Shown here in pieces: positions 45,057-57,000 of a stretch of 64,000 nt of DNA. A program made the position numbers and the translations under genes. The DNA comes from Allacma fusca (Eukaryota > Arthropoda > Collembola > Symphypleona > Sminthuridae): assembly GCA_947179485.1 (NCBI GenBank), contig OX359245.1, forward strand, positions 37,497,067 to 37,561,066. The letters are read 5' to 3'. Each line of letters opens with the position of its first letter. The stretch's first letter is position 1. The notes under the pieces were generated by a model. The model did no database searches. It saw nothing but the letters and a program-made list of their open reading frames with translations, and had not been told where the DNA came from.

Positions 45057-45355
45057 AATGTTGAAAAACTACGCTGACTTTTTGTCTGCCCATTTTTGTG
45101 GTCAAATTTTTTGAAACCCTTGGAACATACGTTGTAAATAAAGTGGAACAAATAATTAGCACTATTAGTAGAAACCTAAATACGCTGAAATGTAGAAAAC
45201 AATTAGCAAAAGCAGATGTGTTTGTACGAAACTAACAATACACAAGTCGAAATACGCTCAAATTTAACAAATCTAACAATAAGTAATTTATGCTCACTAG
45301 GTGAGTAATCAACGCACCGATATGTACATACTCCTATAAAATACGTTTACAATTA

Positions 45356-45777
45356 GGGAGCGTTCACAAATGACGTCATCAAATTAGTGGGTGGGTGCTA
45401 ACGGGAGATGATGATGTTGATGACGCAGTGGTAGGGTGGATTTGACCAAATGATGATGTCATCAACCGACGAATGTTACCAACGATTTTTTTGCTTAACC
45501 GTTAACAGTTTTGTTAGTTTGATTCAACCTGCTTCGACTTGCTTACTTGCCAAAAATGCCGAAAATGCCAGGCATTTTCAAATTAAAACATTTTCAGGGC
45601 ATTTTTAGGTAGGCAGGCATAAAACCCAGGGCATTTTCAGTTGTGCAACCCTGGTGATGATGACGTCATTACATGGGGTGGGTGCATCGTTTCATCACAT
45701 GATGATGTCTGATGACAAGTGTGTGACTGGGTGCCTAAAAGCCAGTATTTTGGATGACGTCATTTGTGAACGCTCCC
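45356..45777. mobile_element. PIF/Harbinger-like MITE nested in the hAT element
   Basis: Perfect inverted ends GGGAGCGTTCACAAATGACG and its complement, with TTA duplicated at 45353-45355 and 45778-45780. The interior holds repeated GATGATG-rich sequence and no gene. The TTA duplication and GGG start suit the Harbinger group. Confidence 0.8.
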
Positions 45778-47944
45778 TTAGCCACGCATTCCAACGGCAT
45801 ACGTTTTCATTGAGTTCAAGGGTTGGAAGTGGAGTTGGAAGGGAGGGGTACTGGTCGCATTTACAGTTGAGAAAAAACCTAAAATAACCGTATTTTTTCC
45901 GTTTCCGTTTTCGTTTCGGTTTCGGTTTTTACTAAAACACATTTATCGTTTTTTTTCGTTTATCGTAATTCGTTTTTTTTCGCTTTCGTTAGGATTTCAA
46001 AAACCGTTACTGTCATTTTTCCGGTAATAACGTTATGAAATAACGTTATTCCATAACGTTATCCAGGCCTGAGTCCAGTGTGTATCCCCAACCTATACTT
46101 TTAGTTTCAGTGTGAAAAACAGTCAGGAATATTTTTCAAACTCCTGTGATCCAGAGATTTTTAAATTGCATTTTGAAAGGAATTTTCCCTCAAGAAATGA
46201 CAATATCATTTTAAATTATTTCTCAGTTTATCAACAACTTTCCACACGTAAATAGTGCCTGAATGATAATATCGTAATAATACGACAATAATAAACCTAT
46301 TCAGGTTTATGTAATTGGCGTTAAAACAATTAGTCAAATCTATTGGTATTATTTTTCACATTTTAAAATGCATTTCTAAAATAATTCTGGAAAATAACAT
46401 AATTTCTTATTGAAATTCCTAAACTAGGTTTTAATATAGATACATAAATTGTTGAGCATATGAGCAGACGCAGTTCGATAATCCCTTCAAGAAGAATTTT
46501 TACCTCCCCAGCGTTTGCATTGCGAGGCGAAGCCAAATGAGTTTAAAATTGTTTAATAATAATTACATTTTCCCTACGGGACAAACACTGGACAGACTAA
46601 AATAAATCATGTATTTAGCAGAAATTACTGCATATATTCATTTAACTTTAATGTCACTTTGGTTTTTTTCTAGCCCCGTTGTTTCGAGTGATAAATTTGG
46701 GTAAGTAATAGTATTCCATAGAGTTTAATTCTGTAACGCTGGCAAGCTCTCCTTATCTCATCTGTATCCTGTTGTTTCAATAATAATAATTGAAATATAA
46801 ATTTCCGTCAAACTAAATTTAAAAGTCAAAACTTCCGAAACAATTTAATGTCGATGAATTGTGTCCATTCCTTGCAATTTATTTAAAAACAAAATGTTCA
46901 TTTTAAATCCCACCTTTCGTCTTATTCACCTCGATATTGCAACCACAGCAGTAATAATATCTTTGTCACACGTGGCAGTTACTCGAAGGACTCAAGTGAC
47001 TCATATTTCTACCGGATCTGCTTAGGAATCAAGATATGTAATAATTATTCATTTAACATTAATACTACTTACGTTGTTTTTCCAGCTTCTTTGGTGTCGA
47101 AGTAATGTCCAAGTAAAGGGTAAGTAACAGTAAGAGTTTTTGGAGCTTTAAGGAGCAAATCTACAGTTGACTTTCGAACGGCTCAATTTTATTCTATTAT
47201 TATTTTATTTATACTCTTTTATTCACCGAATTTACCTCAATAGTCTCTACTTCAAAATACGACGAGGTGCGTGCAACCCTTATTAATAATTTAGTTCTGA
47301 GATATTCCACTTCTTTTGACGTCATCACTCTAGTAAACCAAAAGTAAGGAAAGTCTTCTTTCCTGCTTTGATTCAAATTTTCAGACTTATCATTTTGTGT
47401 TTTATTGTAAGCCTACAATAATTAGCAGTCACTACAGTTACTACTTTTCATGTAGCGGGATAGATTGATTATTGATTTATAGCTGTTTCCCCGTCTGTTC
47501 TATAAGCGTTGTGCACTTGGTTGTGATATCAATCTCAGAATATGATTAACCCCAAGTGACACAGCGATGCCAGTATTCGGTCTGTTGTGAATCAATCAAT
47601 TGCATGGAGCTCCAAATTCTTAGTAATAATTATACCTACGTTGCGTAAATTCTGTACTTTGTTTTAACTGAAGCTGTAACATTAAAACCTTCATGTTTTA
47701 AATTTCCCAATGTAATTTAATACTATACTTACTTTGTTTTTACAGATTTCAGAAAGGACCCCTCCAATGTTGGTAAGCAATAAATTGAATCATTGGGTTG
47801 AAGCATGTAGCGCTAGCATAACTTGCTTTTCTTTTGTTACCAACATTTTTAGAGTAAACCATGCTCTGAATTTTACTCAAAACACCTGGAATCATCTGAA
47901 CTTTTTTTTTCTTGCAGAGCCTCCGGTGTTAGTTCAGCTAACTG

Positions 47945-49480
47945 GTAAGCATTAGAACGGCATAGAGTGTAAAGCTTCAACGCTGCCTTCCTGTGGTAGC
48001 CTCATCATCAAGTAGTAACGCAACACTTAACGTCCCAACGCAACGGCTCATTTTTATTTTATTATTAAATTCAAGTTCGTGATAACTCCCTATTCAAAAT
48101 AGGTAAAGGTACACTATATCAATTGCTTACTTACATACGTACATACATATGTGTGGTGTATGCATGGTGTGGTTTGGGAGCATCTCCATTTAATAAATAA
48201 ATACTCAACCGGGGAATATTTGCAAATTAAAAGTATTTCTTTCAAGTCAAACCAGTTTCCATTGTCGGTGATTTGTCGAGATGCAGCGCAACCTCGCCTT
48301 CAATAGTTCCTAAATTATGAACGTTCTAGCGACAAGAATATTACTTATTCCGAATCTGGCAGAGTATTTACCGTTGGTTTTCTTAGATATTTATTGCAGA
48401 TTTCCAAAACTCAACTTCAAACACAAGTTCTTACAAAATCCCATTTAGGTATAAAATAATAATTAGCTTAATGTATCTCCACTTTCCACCACTAAAACGT
48501 AGCTCTTCTTATAACCAATAAATAAATTAATCAAATTATTAGCCAATAACTAAAATAAATGTCAACACACAATTTGGTCACAATTAGCTTGCTCGCTATA
48601 AGGATATAAGATAAGGATAACAATAGGATACTAGAAGGATAAGGAGAGGAGAAGTAAAGGACTGAGAACGGGGCAGTGTGAGTCACTGATAAGGATAAGT
48701 GTGCGAGCGGTGAGCGAGCACTTGGAGACGGGAGTCTACGGTTAGGATCGGAGCAGGCAAGAGCTCCAGAGAATTATTAGGAATTATCAATAGGAAGTAT
48801 TGAAATAAGTATCAGGATTTATAATTAGGAATAAAGGATTGATTGTGGATTCGGATTGTTAAAAAGGTGTTGTGCTTTGAATCAGAATAAATTAAAGGAC
48901 TTAATTATCAAAAGGACAATTCGGACTTAAAGGAATCAGAGTGTTTTAGAGGATTAATTAATAAGATAGTTTACATCTTATTATCACTACCACACCATAG
49001 GTCGCGGTCGTAAGGCCGCCTCACAGCCAGGCATTACACCCTAAAGGATCATCATTAATAATTATAGTGATCATCTCAACGTCATCTAAAGGATTCACAA
49101 ATAAAGGAGCTAAGCATCACATCGTTACACTCGCCCCAAGCAGATCTGCTAATTGACTCTCCGACCCCTTAACCTGCGACTACATCTCACTATTCTCGCG
49201 CATGCTTGGTGACAAGGGTCATTTATATAATACGTAACACTGTCACATTTTGCTCTACCACCAACCCCGCGTAATGCAACAGTAACGTCTGCATATATCA
49301 CCCCGCACCCCCTGTAACGCAAGCTTATTTTATTCATTAAAATAATAAATTTTTACAGTAGAAGAATCTTGAAAAGATTCCTGAAAAAGACTTACACCAA
49401 TATTTCAGTAAATGTAATATGACTTGCCATCCGCTACTGAATACTAGCTACTACCTTAATATCCTCACTTGGAGGTTTTT
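47945..49480. other. Unit flank and possible LTR-like block
   Basis: 47945-48250 matches duplicated 3' flanks. 48558-49128 is unusually purine-rich (GGATAAGG-type runs), starts TGTCAACACAC, has TATAAG near 48600 and ends CATCGTTACA. This recalls a solo long terminal repeat, but no flanking duplication was found, so it is left as a possibility. Confidence 0.3.
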
Positions 49481-52400
49481 AAACTGTCGCCGGATGTTTG
49501 TTTAGGTACCAATTTTGGTTAATGTGAGGCTAAAAAACCAATTGTGACCAATATTAGTCCAAATTGGTGTTTTGGCTTCACCTTGACCTCATCTTGACCT
49601 CAGATTGAATAACATTGACCATTGTTAGTTTTTTAGCCTGAGATTGACCAATATTGAACACAATTATTTTCATGACCTTAGACTGACCAATATTATTCAC
49701 AATTGGTCTCTTGTCCTCAAATTCGTCTATTTTCGTCACAGCTGGTTTCTTGGTCGTTGGGTCAAGACGTGTAAAGCAATCGTAGTTTTCAGTGTATCAA
49801 TTTTTTCATTTTTTGACTCATGTGGAAATTTGTTTATAAATTAGTTTTGATGCCAATTGTGTGCATGATATGTGATGGGAATTTTGAATAAAAGACTCAA
49901 ATGAAGCCTCTTCAAATTTGCAGGTGGAAAAAATATCGCACACTGAAACTATTCAACAGGAATTAACATTAAGCGTTTGCGTAAATGAACAAAGTTTTGA
50001 GTAATATAGTTCCCTGCAATATGAAACTCTGCCCACACATGCATGTATGTACGTGTATGATGATGAATGACCTTGCAGGAAGTCAGTCGTAATTTGCAAC
50101 AATTTTATAAGAGGTCATTTGTGGCATACCCCTAACAGGATCTTTCACCTTACAACTGACCTTCCGTCAAAATCCAACATGATTTTCCATCTGACCTCTA
50201 CTTTGTCCCCCGCGTTTATTAACATAATCCTCTGTGGTCTAGCCTGCGAATTACAAAGTGCGAACTGCAGATAATTACACAGCCTTGTCCCCTGAATGCG
50301 ACTATGATGCGAACTGTAAATAAACATTTAAATTTTTTGAGAAAAGTAACTCGCAACGTAATGTTTTTTGAAGACTTTCACCATACGTCTTGAACATACG
50401 AACCAGTGAAAATTTGATATTATAAATCGTGCGTACATCTAGAGTTTAGGAAACAACATGTTAATTCAAAAAGTAATTTTTGTACACAACAGTTTCACTG
50501 GAAATTCTTACAATGTACTATAAAGTTTTTAGGGAATAACTTTAATATGGGACGTATAGTTTACTGTGCAATAGAGAAGTGTACAAAGTGTTTTAAGTAT
50601 CATTTTTTACTTGGACTTTGAAACTTTATGTAACCTTTCCCTTGAACCTTGCTAATTTAATGTTGTAAACCGTTAGAGGGATAGTTTACTCGGGACAAAC
50701 TCGAGCTTTCAAGATGTACAATATTAATGCTAGGATTTTGCGCTTGTTTATAGCATTGATTTCACGACAAACCCTTCCTCAAATTAGCTACAGGTAGAGT
50801 ATAACCAGTGCTCATACATGTGGGCATGGGTGAAGTGGTTGGTTGAGCCTCCATTTAGCTAATACATATTGAACTGTAGATACTTACACGGACGGATAGT
50901 AAATAGTCCCGGGAGCACCTCTCGTTGGGAACCCCATGTTTTGATTTCAATGTAAAAGTGCATAAGGAATGATGCTGTCGGAATGTGGTGAATTTCCTTT
51001 TGTATGACTCCGTGGAATACAATTAATATTTTTCTAATTGTAAGTTGTCATACGACCGAATCCGTTCTTGCAGATTATTTCTAGGGATGCTGAATTGTAA
51101 TCTTTACAAACCCATGTGTTTGTATTCAAGTGTCCATTTTCAATGCAAATAAGTACTTTTTTAGTGAAGAATCACAGTTGCTTAATCGTAATGATTATAA
51201 CAGTTAATTTTTATTTGCAAGTAACCCTTGCCCCATTTTTCCTTGGGACAGGAATGTAATCTTGGGTGAGCTCCTCCTTCCTATTTTACCTACAAGCCCG
51301 TTCAAAAATTCCTTGAGGTCTACACATATGTACATAGGTCTATATATAGTATAGGCGAGGTATAGTGTACAGCTAAAGCCAGGTGCCACCAATACAGTCG
51401 AATCAACAGGACAGTAAATAAATTTTGTGACATGGATTTCAAACAAGTGTCATGACAGAAACAAATGTAATCTGAATATTGTCAAGGCTCTGGCTGGAGG
51501 CTGGAGCGAGGAATAAACTCAGTGTACTTCGCAGTGGATAACGAAAACTCTAAAATGGTTTAATGTTCCTTTAATTTTTTATTTATTGCATTGTAATCTA
51601 ACTACGAGACTAAATTACGTTACAAAACTAAATGTAGTTATTTAGTTAACATAAATGCTCGCATTTTCTACATTTCGAGTTAAGCATACAGAAACTGCAC
51701 TGCAAATGTTCCTAGGTACTTACGAAATCTACTGCAGAAATTCTTAAAGAAAATGTGCTGAAATATTTAGTGGCAAATTCCTAATGAAGTAAAACCTGAA
51801 GATATTTTAGATGTCTCGAATTTAACGTCTTCAATTATGTATTTTTCCCAAATTGGAAAGTTTGAAAATTATAGAACTTCTTTCAGCTCATCTGATTTAG
51901 CATTATTTTAAAATGAAACCCAAGCTCAAGACATTTTGCGAAAACCGTTGTAAGCCCATGAAGATCTTCCCATTCATATGCAATAAAACTCTATAAATTG
52001 TAAGGGCAAACAGCTTATTGACATTCTGTAAAGGTGCGGATTTCAACTTGGACTGATTGATCTGATTCTGTTCTGGACAAACTATGTAAATAATTATTGT
52101 GAAGTAAGAATGAGCTGAACACGGGTTGACGCATTTTGTTATACGATTCCGGACTGCAGTAATATACCTCTCTGCAGTGATACATAGTCGCATCATGTAA
52201 TATTCTTGCTGCTATAATGTGTATATCTACCTTAAAGAGACGACTCACTAGAACGACTTGAAACTACATGCTAAGAAAGAACGCCTAAGGTTTAATTGAG
52301 GAATATTTCCATATTTTCTGTTGGTTTCAATTCAGATTTTATCAAGTAGGTTCATTATGTTAACACAGTCTATGGATCATACTGAAACTACAAGAGAACG

Positions 52401-52518
52401 TATTTCTTTTCAAAACGAATACAACAACAGAAGCTTTATTAGACAAATTCCAATGCAGAGAATTCAGATTAACCTTAACTTTTCTTTCAGCTTTGAATGG
52501 CACTTCACTGACCTGTTC
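49481..52518. other. Intergenic, with CAATATTG-type repeats at its start
   Basis: 49500-49740 has several diverged copies of a TTGACCAATATT-like motif. The stretch 51900-52410 matches the upstream blocks of copies B (42265-42700) and the window end (62600-62860). No gene could be supported in this 3-kb region. Confidence 0.4.
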
Positions 52519-53700
52519 CTGTGCTCCGCATGGGTACAAAAATGTTGTGCCTGGACCTGTACCTGTACCTGAATCATGGGTACATGGATTTTTTGAACCT
52601 ATACCCGTACCTGTACCTGAATACCTGGGTTCAATTTTCCTGAACCTGTACCTGTACTCAAACTCAATCAGAAGTACCTGTACCTGAAAAGTACCTGTAC
52701 CCAAAAAGTACCCAAAAATGTACCTGTACGCGGGTAGATTTTAAAAGTACCTGAACCTACCCGGGTATTTTCTATTGTACTAATTTAAAGGATTAACAAA
52801 GATATTACATAAAAAAAATTAAAATATCTGCCACCAAGACATTTTGACTTAATAAATTTATTTATAATATTAGATTTTTTTTTATTTTTTATTCTTCGAA
52901 AGCATGAGTAAGTACTGGAATTATCAGTAGCTATAAATGATTGCATAAAGGTTGAAAAGGTAACAGATAACAAAATCTACGATATGAATAAGTTCAATGC
53001 AACAATACAAATGCAGTGTAATATTTTCTTAACTTTCAATAATGCCGAGAAATTAAACGATTAAGAATTTGTTTTGCAACCTGAAATTGCTTTCGCAATG
53101 GAAAACATTTTTTTAGATTCAAACTCCCCAGATTTTAACTTCAGCCAAGCTTGTAGAAAAAAACATTTCCTACCGTATCTCCACTCTTATATAAACGTTT
53201 ATGCGTCAGAAAAACTGGGCCATCGGAGAAGGCTCGCTATATCTGTACTCCAGTTTCAGGAACTGCTAAAAAATCTCTGGTAACTATCCACGTGTTCCTA
53301 TATGGTGGAATTAGTTTTCATGACTGAGGTTATACATATAAATTTTAATGTAACATGTTTCAAGGTCAAAATTTGAAGTTTTTAAAGCTCAACAACGCAT
53401 TTACAGGCTTTACTTGGAAATTAAGATGGACTGAGAAGTACCTAAAAGTTCAGGTATTTTACATTCAGGTTCAGGTATTTACCCAGTGAGTACCCGTACC
53501 TGATGGGTTTATACCTGAAAGATTGGATTTTGAACCTGTACCCATACCTGAACCTGAACCTGAATTTTCAGGTATCTAACGACTGAACCTGAACCTGTAC
53601 CCAAATTGGATGGTTACAAAATGTATGTACCTGATACGTACCTGTACCTGAACCTGTACCCAAATACCCGGGTAAAACCTGTACCCATGAGGGGCACTAG
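52519..53700. mobile_element. Non-autonomous hAT element with TACCTG-rich arms
   Basis: Left end CTGTGCTCCGCATGGGTAC and right end GTACCCATGAGGGGCACTAG are inverted copies with a few mismatches. ACCTGTTC is duplicated exactly at 52511-52518 and 53701-53708. Both arms (52540-52760, 53450-53690) consist of degenerate TACCTG/GTACCC repeats. The core (53000-53300) has a 69-aa frame without known motifs. Confidence 0.82.
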
Positions 53701-54027
53701 ACCTGTTCCTATTGTGAGTATCTATACTTATTATCAATTCTTCAGGTAAGGCCTTATCAAGTCAATTTGGTTCACAATAGCTATTAGATTCAGTACTCCC
53801 AAATTAAAGCTCTGATTCTTCCACTCAGCATTGCTAAAAAGCTCCCAGATTTTTTTTCTAAAGCTTGTGGGTCCAGCAGTTCAGCTCCAGTCAGGATTTA
53901 GAATTTGACTGGAGTAGTTCAATTGTAGCTACAGTTAAGTTTAATTTTGAATCAAGGGTATAGTTTAGAAAACGTATCTTTGCAGCTCTTATTTTCAAAA
54001 TTAAATTTTCGGTAGCCATCAGTTAGA

Positions 54028-57000
54028 ATGAAACTCAGTAGCTTTGTATTGGCCTGCCTGGCTGTAATAATTGTGCACGAAACATCTGGAGAACTGATTC
54101 CTGGAAGAATCCAAGCAGCTCGTGTCAAACGAGAGAGCGTCCTCAATGTTCAAAGTCCCAGTGCCTTGGACCACACAGGAATTCACATGGACAGACTTCA
54201 GCCAGGTATGTTTTTTCAATGGCCTCATAATTTAAAGCACATCCCAAATGCCATTACATTTTAAATGTTTTTTTTTTGCGTTAGTAGAAGTTTTGTAGTC
54301 CAGGTTACAAGTTTGAGCACTGACTTCGATAAGTATGCACTTTAGGATAGTAAATGAGTAAGGATTAGAATTTCCTTGAAAGTTCACAACAACAGTTTTT
54401 GTGTTAAATGACTGTAATTAATTATTTTAGATATTATTACAATCAACAATAAGTATCGTTAGCTACGGGAATGAATTTAAGGATAATTTCCTACATATCT
54501 CATGGTGCCCCAAATACACCAACTATTGATTACACATGCAAATTCAGCCTAGTTCTCTTCTGCAGCGACTTCAATTGTAATGTTGATACTAATTTTGTTA
54601 TTTGTTTCTATTTAGCTCGATATGTTCGTAGGGCTCACCCACAGCCTGGTAAGGACGCTATTTTGACCACTCATTGTATTACATAAATTCCTCTTATTTA
54701 AAATGATTTTAGTATTAATAGTAGCCATGGTCTTTGTAATCATTACTGTCGGTTGGAATTGCTAGTCGTAATTACTGCGTTTTTATGGATGTATTATTTG
54801 CAAGGTTGTATTCTCACTAGGTCAGGTCAGAGGTATGTACGTAAAGCAACAGAATCATTGAGTTCCATCCTGTTCATTTTAGCTTTTGCAAACGCATTGT
54901 CAAAAAATACTATTTCTCTGGATTCGTCCTTTTAAAACGATAGGGAAATAGGAGTTTAGAAGGAAGTACCTGTATTTTCGAACATTTGAGTATAAGCTTG
55001 TTATCAGTAATTATATTCAGGCAGATTTCCTAGGACCAGTTAGTTACAACTCTTATGGAGACACTGCAGCTGCAAGATTACACTCTGCTCATGTCAGTCC
55101 AAGTGTATGTACAGAAACTTCATAGCTGAGTTCCCTATTTTGTTCATTCTCTCTTTTGCATACACGAACCGTGAGAAAGTGGTTTTTAGCGCTTAGTATA
55201 TACCGCCTGATCTTGAAGAATTTCATTTCCATTTTGCATATCAAACGAAGTTTTTCCTGAGGAAATGATTAAAACATTTTAAACTATTTTTCAGTGTCAA
55301 GAACTTTCCATTTGAACATGCCTGAATGAAAGTAAATTTCAATAAATTATTTATTCACACTACATTATGTACATATATCTATCACTAAGGCAATGGTTAT
55401 TATTATTTATAATATTGTGCAAATACAGTAATTTTACAAAATAGATATAAATAATTATGTGTAATAACGTGTGGTACAAGTTGACGATGAGCTAATATTC
55501 AGATTCGTTACGTTAAGTAGATTTGTAGATTCCTTGTATTTTAGTAACATATTATTTCCCTTCGTAGCCCTGGATTCGCGATTTTAAATCAGAAAACTTT
55601 AGCAGCCTTATTTTCCACAATTGGCTTTGAAACAATTAGTCAAATCCATTCAAATTAATTTTCATATTTTGAAACGCGTGCCTAAAATACAAAAGCATAA
55701 AGTAATATTTGGCAATTTATTTCAAATATTTTTAAAACGATTTCTACTTAAAATTCTTAAATTAGGTTTTAAAAATTATTTATTCATATTATTAGCATAA
55801 AGCATTCGCTTGTCTTTCACTCAACGAGAGTATTATTAAGAAACTGCCGGAAATTTCTCATCAATTATTAGCGGATCTACGTTTAACTGGAGAAAACAAG
55901 GATTCATATGAACAATGTATGTTTCAATAGCGGAAGTCAATCATGCTTGTATGTAACAGAAAACACTCAATATATTCATTTAACTTTAATGCCACTCTGT
56001 TTATCTTGCAGTACTGGAGGACACTTCAATTCTATCCGGTAAGAAAATTTTTATTTTCTAACATCGTTTGAATTCTTTTGTAACATTAATTAAAATATTC
56101 TTTATTCAGGATTCTTTTCGGGCTGTGCCCATATCACCCATACATACATTACTTCTCCACAACCAACTACAAGTGAGAAGCTTATACTGGCTCTCTTCAG
56201 TCTGAATGTTTTTTGCACCGGCAACTTATGTACTGGGTATCGTACACGGGCCGGCGTCTCGTGCTAGCATTGTGGCCGCAGAGCAAGTGGGACATATACC
56301 CATTGTCCATTCCTCGCTAACGAGTATATCACAAGCCCTGAGCCACGCCCCTTAAAGATAGGTTAGAGAGGAACTGTGTGTAGGAGTGAGGCAGTGAAGG
56401 GCAGATGCCACGGACGCTCTGTCACCAGATTAGGGTATGCAGATGCGATAGGTCAGAAGTATGCTAAAGAGCTCCTTGTTCAGTCATTGCTCAGCACACT
56501 CCAGCACTACCGCATCAGCACATCCCACCGGATCCAGAGTGCAACAACGCCGCCAACACTCTTCCACACAGAAAGCTATAGTAGGAGACAGAAAATACCC
56601 AGGAAGTTATGCGGGGTGAGCTGGAGTCGAAGCCGACTCCTCTGCAACCGAGCAGACACGCTACACCACCAAGGCGCCGGGACACCTATTGTAACATTAA
56701 TTAAAGCGAAATCTTTCATGATTTGAATTTAGTTCAAAACATCAAAAACTTTTGAATGTCGAAGGCATGAGCGCGTTTTTCAATAATTTCTTTAAATAAA
56801 TTAAGTTCAATACTATTCATTTTAAATCACATGTCTCGTTTTATTCCCCTCAAGTTTGTAATATAAACAGTATAATATATTATCATTATCCTACGTGGCA
56901 GTTACTCGAAGGACTCACCAGATTTGTAAGATATCTGCTGAGGAATTAATTATTAATGTTCACTTGACTTTAATGCCACTTACTTTGTATTCCAGATTTA

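Larger units (their letters stand above)
44328..46071 (-). mobile_element. hAT element with 8-bp target duplication
   Basis: Ends CAGACCTGGATAAC and GTTATCCAGGCCTG form a terminal inverted repeat. AGTCCAGT is duplicated exactly at 44320-44327 and 46072-46079. Subterminal T-rich TTCGTTTTCG-like repeats occur on both sides. A minus-strand transposase remnant lies at 44575-45056, and a smaller MITE is inserted at 45356-45777. The 1.7-kb length and decayed coding part make it non-autonomous. Confidence 0.88.
43576..47944 (+). pseudogene. Micro-exon secreted-protein gene, copy B (3' truncated)
   Basis: Exon 1 (43576-43750) encodes a signal peptide (MKLSSFVLACLALIVNVTSG), then ELIPGRIQAPRVKRE with a furin-type RVKR site, and ends in phase 1. 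Micro-exons are 44221-44250 (reads RYVRQAGFD), 46674-46700, 47086-47119, 47746-47772 and 47918-47944. All but one are multiples of three and keep phase 1. Exon 47086 has 34 nt and an in-frame TAA at 47103. Past 47944 the sequence joins the unit's 3' flank directly (near 48060), so the later exons, including the Arg-rich one, are deleted. A hAT element fills intron 2. If made at all, the protein would end early. The family is not recognised. Confidence 0.65.

Noticed and set aside
48558..49128. Solo long terminal repeat
   Set aside because: TG...CA ends and a TATA-like motif are present, but no target duplication, primer-binding site or second copy was found.
52321..52704. Minus-strand ORF with GTGTGIG-type repeats
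   Set aside because: Translation of the TACCTG-rich arm of the hAT-like element; no independent coding evidence.
56376..56726. 116-aa plus-strand ORF
   Set aside because: It lies entirely within the GC-rich SINE-like insertion and runs into the target duplication; a by-product of base composition.
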